NCBI GenBank assembly: GCA_031280855.1
Contig: JAITGH010000105.1
Location: forward strand, 1 to 6,184
Length of the DNA stretch: 6,184 nucleotides
Origin: Oscillospiraceae bacterium
GTDB lineage: Bacteria > Bacillota > Clostridia > Oscillospirales > Oscillospiraceae
Reading direction: 5' to 3'
The notes below the pieces were generated by a model. That model was not told the origin of the DNA. It searched no databases and saw nothing but the letters and a program-made list of their open reading frames with translations. A program made the translations under genes and the position numbers. This document shows positions 1-4,648 of the stretch, piece after piece; the first letter of the stretch is position 1, and each line of letters starts with the position of its first letter.

Positions 1-743
1 CGGATATCGAGTCGTGGGATTGGGCGGGAAGCGCGGCCGCGAAGAACGGTACATACCTGAACGACGGCACGTTCGCTCAGATGTGGTTTCAGACCGGATT
101 CTTTGAGCGTCTTATTGCACTGCTGGAGTTCGAGAACGCCGCCGTCGCGATCCTCGACGAGGACTCGCAGGAGCACGTCCACAAGTTCTTTGAGAAGCTC
201 ACGGATCTGTACATCCGCATCTTCGACAAGGCGATTGAGACGTACAAGGCTCCGGACGGGACGTCGTACATCAAGGCGGTGTTCTTCCACGACGACTGGG
301 GCAGCCAGAAGGCTCCGTTCTTCTCGCCGGACGTGTGTGAGGAGATGATTGTGCCGTACATGAAACGAATGATAGACTTCCTGCACTCGAAAGACGTGTT
401 TTGCGAGTTCCACTCGTGCGGGAACAACTATCTGCAAGTTCCGAATATGATCAAGGCTGGATGGGACGCGTGGGCGCCGCAGCTCATGAACGACTGCTAC
501 AAGATCTACGACGACTTCGGCGACAAGCTGCTGATCGCGACGTTCCCAATGGGAGTGCCTGCGGCGGACGAGCTTGCGAAACTGCCCGAGTCCGAGATCC
601 GCGCCGCCGCAAGGTCGTACGCCGACAAGTGCTGCGTCGCGGGAAAGTCGAGCTTCTACAACTACTACGCCGCCGATTACCTGCGCATACCCGCATTCAA
701 AGAAGAGCTGTACGTTCGCTCCCGCATGAATTACTCGAAGTAA
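1..743 (+). CDS. URO-D-family corrinoid methyltransferase (MT1 type), 5'-truncated
   Basis: The reading frame is open from base 3 to the TAA at 741-743, giving 246 visible residues; the start lies upstream, and about 100 residues are probably missing compared with the usual 340-370. The Met at 81 is internal, because the frame continues upstream of it without a stop. The fragment matches the uroporphyrinogen decarboxylase superfamily branch that contains MtaA, CmuA and the MtvB-like O-demethylase methyltransferases. It has HDDWGSQ (bases 288-308), then FHSCG (408-422), whose His and Cys form the H-x-C part of the zinc site, and a Cys pair at 630-635, one of which probably supplies the third zinc ligand. 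Such cytoplasmic enzymes move a methyl group between a substrate and a corrinoid protein. The folate methyltransferase gene 31 nt downstream supports a substrate-to-corrinoid (MT1) role over haem synthesis. The methylated substrate cannot be told from this fragment. Confidence 0.8.
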   Translation, partial: DIESWDWAGSAAAKNGTYLNDGTFAQMWFQTGFFERLIALLEFENAAVAILDEDSQEHVHKFFEKLTDLYIRIFDKAIETYKAPDGTSYIKAVFFHDDWGSQKAPFFSPDVCEEMIVPYMKRMIDFLHSKDVFCEFHSCGNNYLQVPNMIKAGWDAWAPQLMNDCYKIYDDFGDKLLIATFPMGVPAADELAKLPESEIRAAARSYADKCCVAGKSSFYNYYAADYLRIPAFKEELYVRSRMNYSK

Positions 744-774
744 CCACAATATACAACTTATGAGGTGACGACCA

Positions 775-1749
775 ATGATTATCATCGCAGAAAAGATCAA
801 CGGCTCCATCCCGAGCATGGGCAAGGCGATCGCCGCCCGCGACGAGGAACTTATCAAGAGCCTCGCAGTCAGGCAGACCGCCGCCGGTGCAAGCTTCATC
901 GACGTTTGCGCTTCCGTGGAACCCGCCGCAGAGTACGACACTCTTACGTGGATGCTCAACCTGGTGCAAGGTGCGACCGATTGCACGATAAGCGTTGACA
1001 GCCCGAATCCGGATATCCTGGTCGACGTACTGAAGGCAGGTACCGTCAAGAAGCCCGGACTCGTCAACTCCGTCTCTATGGAGGGCGACAAAGTCGACAA
1101 GATCTTCCCGCTTATCGCCGATACCGACTGGGAGGTCGTCGCTCTGCTTTGCGACGATACCGGAATCCCGAAGACTGCTCAGAAGCGTAAGGACGTCTTC
1201 GACGCGCTCATGGAGAAGGCGAAACAGTACGGAATCGCGCCGAGCCGCCTGCACATCGATCCGCTTGTCGAGATGCTCGCAACTTCATACGACACCGACG
1301 ACGAAGACGCGAACGGAGTCAAGGTCGTCGTCGACGTCATGAAGTACATCCGCGCAAAGTACCCGGAGATTCATATCACGGGCGCGATCAGCAATATCTC
1401 GTTCAATCTGCCTGCGCGTAAGTTGGTTAACGTTGCGTTCGCGATTCAGTCGATCCGCGCAGGGCTTGACAGTTCCGTGATGGATCCGCTTGACGACGCG
1501 CTTATGGGCGCGATTGGCGCGGCGGAGCACATACTTTTCGGCACGCCCTCCAACGATCTCGCTCAAGCGTACATCCCGTTGGTTACTGATGCGCTCGCGA
1601 TTGACAGCGATGACGAATTAGACGACTCGAAGTACGACAAGGTCTCGCTGGGCATACTGTACGCTACGAAAGCGTGCCTGGGCTTTGACGATTTCTGCAT
1701 CGAGTACATCAGCGCGGCGCGTGACGGCACTATCGCCGCGAAGCTGTAG
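775..1749 (+). CDS. Methyltetrahydrofolate:corrinoid methyltransferase-like protein (MT2/MtvA/AcsE type)
   Basis: 324 residues, pterin-binding TIM-barrel family. It probably moves the methyl group between the corrinoid protein and tetrahydrofolate in the cytoplasm. The ATG at 775 follows GAGGTGA (762-768) at six bases. The N-terminus IIIAEKING is typical of the family. Residues corresponding to the folate-site Asp75, Asn96, Asp160 and Asn199 of Moorella AcsE are visible as Asp75 (SVDSPNP), Asn98 (VNSVSME), Asp162 (HIDPLV) and Asn207 (ISNISFN). The usual DVNAG motif reads DVCAS (residues 43-47). The C-terminal family motif LGxDxFCxxYxxAxRxG is present at residues 302-318. About 45 residues, including an acidic run near 277-288, are inserted before that motif, making the protein longer than the usual 260-270. 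It follows the URO-D-family gene by 31 nt and is probably co-transcribed with it. A dihydropteroate synthase role is unlikely given the MeTr-type motifs and the neighbour. Confidence 0.87.
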   Translation: MIIIAEKINGSIPSMGKAIAARDEELIKSLAVRQTAAGASFIDVCASVEPAAEYDTLTWMLNLVQGATDCTISVDSPNPDILVDVLKAGTVKKPGLVNSVSMEGDKVDKIFPLIADTDWEVVALLCDDTGIPKTAQKRKDVFDALMEKAKQYGIAPSRLHIDPLVEMLATSYDTDDEDANGVKVVVDVMKYIRAKYPEIHITGAISNISFNLPARKLVNVAFAIQSIRAGLDSSVMDPLDDALMGAIGAAEHILFGTPSNDLAQAYIPLVTDALAIDSDDELDDSKYDKVSLGILYATKACLGFDDFCIEYISAARDGTIAAKL

Positions 1750-1762
1750 GGTTTTGCTTGTG

Positions 1763-1807
1763 CGAACCGTTTCCCTGCGGAGACTTAAGCGCTCTCCGCA
1801 GGGTTCG
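1763..1807 (+). terminator. Perfect hairpin after the methyltransferase genes; possible weak terminator
   Basis: CCCTGCGGAGA (1773-1783) pairs perfectly with TCTCCGCAGGG (1793-1803) across a 9-nt loop. CGAA (1763-1766) can also pair with TTCG (1804-1807) around a bulge. It begins 24 nt after the stop codon, as a terminator would. No T run follows on the + strand, so it may instead be a Rho-dependent 3'-end stabiliser or a transcription boundary. The remaining 1808-1859 stretch holds nothing else I can support. Confidence 0.5.
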
Positions 1808-1859
1808 TGTGCCCATTTGCGGGGTGAGGCATATTTCTGAAAAGATTCGAAAAAAGTAC

Positions 1860-1888
1860 TTGACAAGCGCTTGAAAGTGTGGTATAAT
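1860..1888 (+). promoter_or_regulatory. Housekeeping sigma promoter of the thiTN operon
   Basis: TTGACA at 1860-1865, a 17-nt spacer and TATAAT at 1883-1888, preceded by TG-G (1880-1882) as an extended -10. Both hexamers match the consensus exactly. The expected start is near 1895, just upstream of the TPP riboswitch. The spacer half TGAAAGTGTGG closely resembles that of the arg promoter at 3494. Confidence 0.93.
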
Positions 1889-1909
1889 AAGTGTGAACAT
1901 AAAAGTGTT

Positions 1910-2006
1910 CCACTTCAGGGGTGCCGATATTCGTCGGCTGAGATTCGGGCTAACCCGAGAACTCTTTGAACCTGATGCCGTTAGTACGGCCGTAGGGATG
2001 CAGTGA
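1910..2006 (+). promoter_or_regulatory. TPP riboswitch (THI box)
   Basis: The conserved core is complete: GGGGTGC (1918-1924), GGCTGAGA (1936-1943), a hairpin TCGGG-CTAA-CCCGA (1945-1958), TTTGAACCTGAT (1965-1976), a second hairpin GCCGT-TAGT-ACGGC (1977-1990) and GTAGGGATG (1992-2000). The closing P1 helix is CACT (1911-1914) with AGTG (2002-2005), plus CA (1916-1917) with TG (1999-2000). By family knowledge it binds thiamine pyrophosphate and lowers expression of the downstream gene. Here the target is the thiamine uptake and pyrophosphorylation operon, so the end product of ThiN closes the feedback loop. The expression platform is probably the hairpin at 2098-2135. Confidence 0.96.
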
Positions 2007-2097
2007 GATACGCAGTTACCGGTGATAGCGATTCGCGGCGGCGTGCCGAGGGTTGGTTTTGCTTAGCGGCGGTAGCGCGTTCCGGTCACGCAAGAGG

Positions 2098-2135
2098 TTC
2101 CCCCCGTTGTGTAGAAACAAAATGGGAGGGTTTTT
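2098..2135 (+). promoter_or_regulatory. Shine-Dalgarno-sequestering, terminator-like hairpin (riboswitch expression platform)
   Basis: The C6 run (2100-2105) with GTT (2106-2108) can pair with AAT (2121-2123) and GGGAGGG (2124-2130), with A2127 bulged. This gives a stem of about nine pairs around a 12-nt loop, directly followed by TTTTT (2131-2135). The 3' arm is the thiT Shine-Dalgarno itself, so the fold would hide the ribosome site and could also terminate transcription. Candidate partners for the C run in the TPP-free state are AGGGA in the riboswitch P1 3' strand (1994-1998) and GAGGG (2048-2052). Both are short, so the switching partner is uncertain. Confidence 0.6.
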
Positions 2136-2137
2136 GT

Positions 2138-2722
2138 ATGCAAAGACCGGAAAACATGAGCGAAATCAAGGTGCTGACAGAGTGCGCGGTACTCGCCGCC
2201 TTGAGTTTCGCGCTGTCGGCGATACCGACGCCGATGCAAATGCCGTTGGGAGGTACCGTGTCGTGGTTCTCGACCGTACCGGTGCTAATCGCCGCGCTGC
2301 GGCACGGGTTCATCTGGGGAACGGGTACCGCGATGGTTCACGGCATGGTTCAGCTGCTGATGGGATTCGACAACGTCACATACGCCTACGCTGCGGGATT
2401 CGCCGCTGCGGTCGGATGCGCGCTGCTCGACTATGTGCTGGCCTACACCGCATTGGGAGTCGCGGGATTGATATTCGCACGTTCAAAGCGCGGGGTCGAC
2501 GGGTGCGTTAGCGCGGTGCTCATATCGGGCGCGTTGCGGCTGCTATGCAGTTTCCTAAGCGGCGTACTGATCTGGAGCAGCTACACGCCGGAGGGCTGGA
2601 ACGTTACGGCGTACTCACTCGCATATAACGCGGCATGGTGCGTGCCGGACGTTGCTATCGCGCTCGCCGGAGTGCTGGCGTTACAGAAGGTTATCCCATA
2701 TCGCGCACGTCATGCTGAATAG
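2138..2722 (+). CDS. thiT: Thiamine ECF transporter substrate-binding (S) component ThiT
   Basis: 194-residue membrane protein with about six hydrophobic segments. It binds thiamine and, by family knowledge, works with a shared ECF energizing module (EcfA, EcfA', EcfT) encoded elsewhere. I chose the ATG at 2138 because GGGAGGG (2124-2130) precedes it by seven bases and the family homology begins just after it (KVLTECAVLAALSFALS). The frame is open further upstream only because the riboswitch region lacks a stop. From remembered alignment with Lactococcus ThiT, Trp146 matches Trp133, and Tyr159 and Asn164 match Tyr146 and Asn151 in the motif IWSSYTPEGW...AYSLAYN. Asp98 (LLDYVLAY) matches Glu84. 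Ser138 sits where His125 is expected. The TPP riboswitch upstream and thiN downstream, overlapping by 11 nt, strongly support thiamine as the substrate. Confidence 0.93.
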   Translation: MQRPENMSEIKVLTECAVLAALSFALSAIPTPMQMPLGGTVSWFSTVPVLIAALRHGFIWGTGTAMVHGMVQLLMGFDNVTYAYAAGFAAAVGCALLDYVLAYTALGVAGLIFARSKRGVDGCVSAVLISGALRLLCSFLSGVLIWSSYTPEGWNVTAYSLAYNAAWCVPDVAIALAGVLALQKVIPYRARHAE

Positions 2723-3374
2723 CCGTCCGCTATGCGCAGTGTTCGGAGCCTCGCCGGAGGACGCGCCGACTCGCGTGCCGGAGATTCGAACGGGCGACTT
2801 GGTAATCGCCGCAGACGGAGGTTGGAGGCTTGCCGCTGAGCTGAACCTTAGCTGCGACGTCGTAGTCGGAGACTTCGACTCAGCGCGAGAGCCGACTCGC
2901 GGCGAGCACTCCGGCGAGCTCGTCAGGCTTCCCGTTGAAAAAGACGTCACTGATATGTTCGCCGCCGTCCAAATCGGCTATGAGCGCGGCTACCGCCATT
3001 TCGCGCTGTACGGAGGGTTCGGAGGTCGGTTCGACCACACGCTTGCTAATCTGCAAACATTGCTGTGGCTTGCGAGGCGCGGTGCGAGCGCGGAGTTAAT
3101 CGCGAGTACACAGGTGCTGACCGTTTTGCACTCTGACGGCGGTTGCCCGGCGGAACTTGAGTTGGGTGAGCGCACCTCCGGCACGTTCAGCGTATTCGCG
3201 TTCGGAGGCGCGGCAGACGGCGTGAGTATACTTGGCGCGAGGTATGAGCTGCGCGACTCGCGGCTCTCGGACGAGTTCGCGCTCGGGGTGAGCAACGAGT
3301 TCATCGGGGTTACGGTGCGGATCAGCGTGACGAACGGCTCGTTGCTTATCGTTCAGCCTGAAGCGCACGATTGA
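2712..3374 (+). CDS. thiN: Thiamine pyrophosphokinase
   Basis: 220 residues, normal length for the family. It transfers pyrophosphate from ATP to thiamine to make TPP in the cytoplasm. Family motifs appear in order: ADGG (34-37), VVVGDFDS (50-57), EKDVTD (76-81) and GGRFDHTLANL (104-114), covering the nucleotide/Mg-binding acidic residues and the catalytic domain. A smaller C-terminal beta domain carries the thiamine-site motif SNEF near residues 195-198 and the typical ending GSLLIV. The ATG at 2712 overlaps the last 11 bases of thiT. There is no good Shine-Dalgarno at the usual distance; AGAAGG at 2685-2690 is 21 nt away, so translational coupling to thiT is likely. Its product is the ligand of the operon's riboswitch. 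The thiT-thiN pairing indicates thiamine salvage; no thiamine synthesis gene is seen here. Confidence 0.94.
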   Translation: MLNSRPLCAVFGASPEDAPTRVPEIRTGDLVIAADGGWRLAAELNLSCDVVVGDFDSAREPTRGEHSGELVRLPVEKDVTDMFAAVQIGYERGYRHFALYGGFGGRFDHTLANLQTLLWLARRGASAELIASTQVLTVLHSDGGCPAELELGERTSGTFSVFAFGGAADGVSILGARYELRDSRLSDEFALGVSNEFIGVTVRISVTNGSLLIVQPEAHD

Positions 3375-3402
3375 CGCGATGCCGAAACCTAGCCGCATTG
3401 CG

Positions 3403-3472
3403 CGACTCGTGAGATTGCAATCGCGGGCAGAGCCGGTCGATTGCAATCTCACGGATGTCGTGTAACTTTTTT
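3403..3472 (+). terminator. Long hairpin and T run ending the thiTN operon
   Basis: GTGAGATTGCAATCG (3409-3423) pairs perfectly with CGATTGCAATCTCAC (3438-3452) around a 14-nt loop. C3408-G3453 extends the stem, and CGAC (3403-3406) can pair with GTCG (3457-3460) beyond a small internal loop. A run of six T lies at 3467-3472. The hairpin begins 28-34 nt after the thiN stop and lies just before the next promoter, as a terminator should. The 6-nt gap between the stem and the T run is less ideal than usual. Each arm contains the self-palindrome GATTGCAATC. Confidence 0.65.
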
Positions 3473-3493
3473 CTCGAAAATGCAAATTACCTC

Positions 3494-3522
3494 TTGACAA
3501 ATGGATGAAAATGTGGTATAAT
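3494..3522 (+). promoter_or_regulatory. Housekeeping sigma promoter of the arg operon
   Basis: TTGACA at 3494-3499, a 17-nt spacer and TATAAT at 3517-3522, with TG-G (3514-3516) as an extended -10. Transcription should begin near 3529, leaving an untranslated leader of about 210 nt before argC. I could not find a convincing ArgR operator (paired AT-rich ARG boxes) over or beside it, which fits control by the leader instead. Confidence 0.92.
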
Positions 3523-3557
3523 AGGGTGTAACGTTGAGTTTGAAGAGGTAGAGGCAA

Positions 3558-3635
3558 ATGTTCATTCGGTTTACGATCCGACGTATTGAGTATCGCTATG
3601 ACCGCCGCGGTCATGGTAACTCTGTGTTGGGCTGA
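3558..3635 (+). CDS. Arginine-rich leader peptide of the arg operon (putative)
   Basis: 25 codons from ATG 3558 to TGA 3633-3635. Six of 25 residues are arginine (positions 4, 8, 9, 13, 16, 17) against about 7% in ArgC, and two Arg-Arg pairs occur (8-9 and 16-17). The peptide runs MFIRFTIRRIEYRYDRRG and ends in ...SVLG. AAGAGGT at 3543-3549 is a good ribosome site, with about nine bases between its AGAGG and the ATG; a second GAGG (3551-3554) is too close. It lies between a strong promoter and an intrinsic terminator, ahead of arginine biosynthesis genes, so I infer that the ribosome's progress through the Arg codons senses charged tRNA-Arg. Alternatives are an arginine-sensing arrest peptide or a chance ORF. 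There is no sign of an independent protein function. Confidence 0.68.
   Translation: MFIRFTIRRIEYRYDRRGHGNSVLG
3595..3617 (+). promoter_or_regulatory. Hairpin over the Arg-Arg codons of the leader peptide
   Basis: ATGACCG (3598-3604) pairs perfectly with CGGTCAT (3608-3614) around a 3-nt loop. T3597-G3615, C3596-G3616 and G3595-T3617 extend it. The stem-loop contains the tandem CGC CGC Arg codons (3603-3608), so a translating or stalled ribosome would melt it. It is in the position of the first hairpin of an attenuator, but its formal role is inferred. Confidence 0.5.
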
Positions 3636-3664
3636 GCCGTTTCCATTCGGATTCATGTTACGGC
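3636..3664 (+). promoter_or_regulatory. Candidate antiterminator pairing in the arg leader
   Basis: GCCGT (3636-3640), immediately after the leader stop codon, can pair with ACGGC (3660-3664), which includes the base of the terminator's 5' arm; TCC (3642-3644) with GGA (3649-3651) could form an inner stem. A ribosome that finishes the peptide would cover GCCGT and allow termination; one stalled at the Arg codons would leave it free. The pairing is only five bases. GTAAC (3616-3620) with GTTAC (3657-3661) is a rival. Confidence 0.35.
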
Positions 3665-3695
3665 GAAACCTGACGGTTCAGGTTTCGTCGTTTTT
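3661..3695 (+). terminator. Intrinsic terminator in the arg leader (attenuator)
   Basis: CGGCGAAACCTGA (3661-3673) pairs with TCAGGTTTCGTCG (3678-3690), 13 pairs with one G-T wobble, around the 4-nt loop CGGT, directly followed by TTTTT (3691-3695). It is the best intrinsic terminator in the window. It lies 26 nt after the leader-peptide stop and 45 nt before argC, inside the transcript from the 3494 promoter. With no other gene between that promoter and this site, its sensible job is premature termination. Confidence 0.88.
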
Positions 3696-3700
3696 GTCGA

Positions 3701-3716
3701 GTGCCGAACTCGGCAC
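3701..3716 (+). repeat. Short perfect inverted repeat between attenuator and argC
   Basis: GTGCCGA (3701-3707) and TCGGCAC (3710-3716) are exact reverse complements, separated by two bases; as RNA it would form a six-pair stem with a 4-nt loop. It ends 14 nt before the argC Shine-Dalgarno. It could be an mRNA hairpin at the new 5' region or a DNA operator. No known protein site is recognised. Confidence 0.5.
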
Positions 3717-3739
3717 AACTATACAAAGCGGAGGTTGAC

Positions 3740-4648
3740 ATGGCGCACACACTATTCATCGATGGCAGCAGCGGTACCACCGGGCTTCAACTTAGGGAGC
3801 GTCTGCGACCCTACGTCGAAGCCGGCGCGATTGCGTTGCTCGAACTACCCGAGTCGCATCGCAAGGACGACGGCGCGAAGTCGGACGCGATGCGCTCCGC
3901 TGACCTGACCGTGCTATGCCTACCCGACGACGCGGCTCGAGCCGCCGTTAACCTCGCGCCGGAGCGCTCGCGCATTGTCGATACGTCAACCGCGCACCGA
4001 GTCGCCGACGGTTGGATCTACGGCTTCCCGGAGCTTAACGCCGCGCAAGCGGAGTTGATCCGCAACGCCGACCGAGTCTCGAACCCCGGCTGTCACGCGA
4101 CCGGAGCGATCGCGCTACTCTCACCGCTTGTAAACGCGGGGCTCATCCCGCGAGACTACCCGATCGCGATAACCTCCGTCTCAGGCTATACCGGCGCGGG
4201 GAAATCGGCGATCGCGGAATACGAGTCAGACTCGCGAAGCGCGGAGCTTGACGCACCGAGAGCCTACGCGCTCACCGCAGCGCATAAGCACATCCCGGAA
4301 ATCGTGCGTTACGCGGGGCTTGAGCACGCTCCCGCGTTTACGCCGCTGATCTGTGACTTCCCGCAGGGTATGCAGGTTGTCATTCCGCTTCGCTTGCCGG
4401 GGCGACGACGAGACGTCTTCGAGGCTCTGCGGCAGCACTATGCGGCAAGCCCGAACATCGAGACGACTGATGAGATACCCGCGTTCGCGCCGTCGAATCT
4501 CAATGCCGGTACCGACAAACTCACACTGAGAGTCGCGGGCTCCGATGAGATCGTCATTCTGACGGCGCAATTCGATAACCTCGGCAAGGGAGCGGCAGGA
4601 GCCGCGATGCAGAACATACGGCTAATGTTAGGAGTCGAAACGATATGA
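3740..4648 (+). CDS. argC: N-acetyl-gamma-glutamyl-phosphate reductase, short (type 2) form
   Basis: 302 residues. It performs the NADPH-dependent reduction of N-acetylglutamyl phosphate to the semialdehyde, third step of arginine synthesis. I chose ATG 3740 because GGAGGT (3730-3735) precedes it and the nucleotide-binding motif DGSSGTTG (8-15) begins at once; the in-frame GTG at 3701 lies in a hairpin and lacks a ribosome site. Further marks are LCLPDDAAR (59-67), DTSTAHR (81-87), YGFPEL (94-99), the catalytic Cys118 in NPGCHATG and HKHIPE starting at His182. Length and motifs fit the shorter ArgC subfamily rather than the roughly 345-residue form common in Bacillota arg operons. The usual Tyr after the catalytic Cys is His119. 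It overlaps argJ by ATGA. It is probably controlled by the attenuator upstream. Confidence 0.95.
   Translation: MAHTLFIDGSSGTTGLQLRERLRPYVEAGAIALLELPESHRKDDGAKSDAMRSADLTVLCLPDDAARAAVNLAPERSRIVDTSTAHRVADGWIYGFPELNAAQAELIRNADRVSNPGCHATGAIALLSPLVNAGLIPRDYPIAITSVSGYTGAGKSAIAEYESDSRSAELDAPRAYALTAAHKHIPEIVRYAGLEHAPAFTPLICDFPQGMQVVIPLRLPGRRRDVFEALRQHYAASPNIETTDEIPAFAPSNLNAGTDKLTLRVAGSDEIVILTAQFDNLGKGAAGAAMQNIRLMLGVETI

Noticed and set aside
697..1254. 185-codon minus-strand ORF over the methyltransferase junction
   Set aside because: It is antisense to the end of one conserved gene and the start of the next, and its residues show no recognisable domain.
2003..2137. N-terminal extension of thiT by 45 residues, starting inside the riboswitch
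   Set aside because: It begins in the P1 helix of the TPP riboswitch, has no ribosome site, and its residues are not membrane-like; the strong GGGAGGG site supports 2138.
3523..3533. AGGGTGTAACG resembling a T-box core, suggesting tRNA sensing
   Set aside because: It overlaps the -10 element and the expected start site, the match to AGGGTGGNACCGCG is partial, and no stem I specifier structure could precede it in the transcript.
3375..3560. ArgR operator (ARG box) near the arg promoter
   Set aside because: I looked for paired AT-rich palindromes around the promoter and found none close to consensus; a weight-matrix scan would settle it.
3096..3656. 186-codon minus-strand ORF across thiN and the arg leader
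   Set aside because: It is antisense to a clear thiN and to the promoter and leader signals, with no family resemblance.
3701..3739. Upstream GTG start for argC
   Set aside because: The GTG is the first base triplet of an inverted repeat just after a terminator and has no Shine-Dalgarno; GGAGGT before 3740 decides the start.
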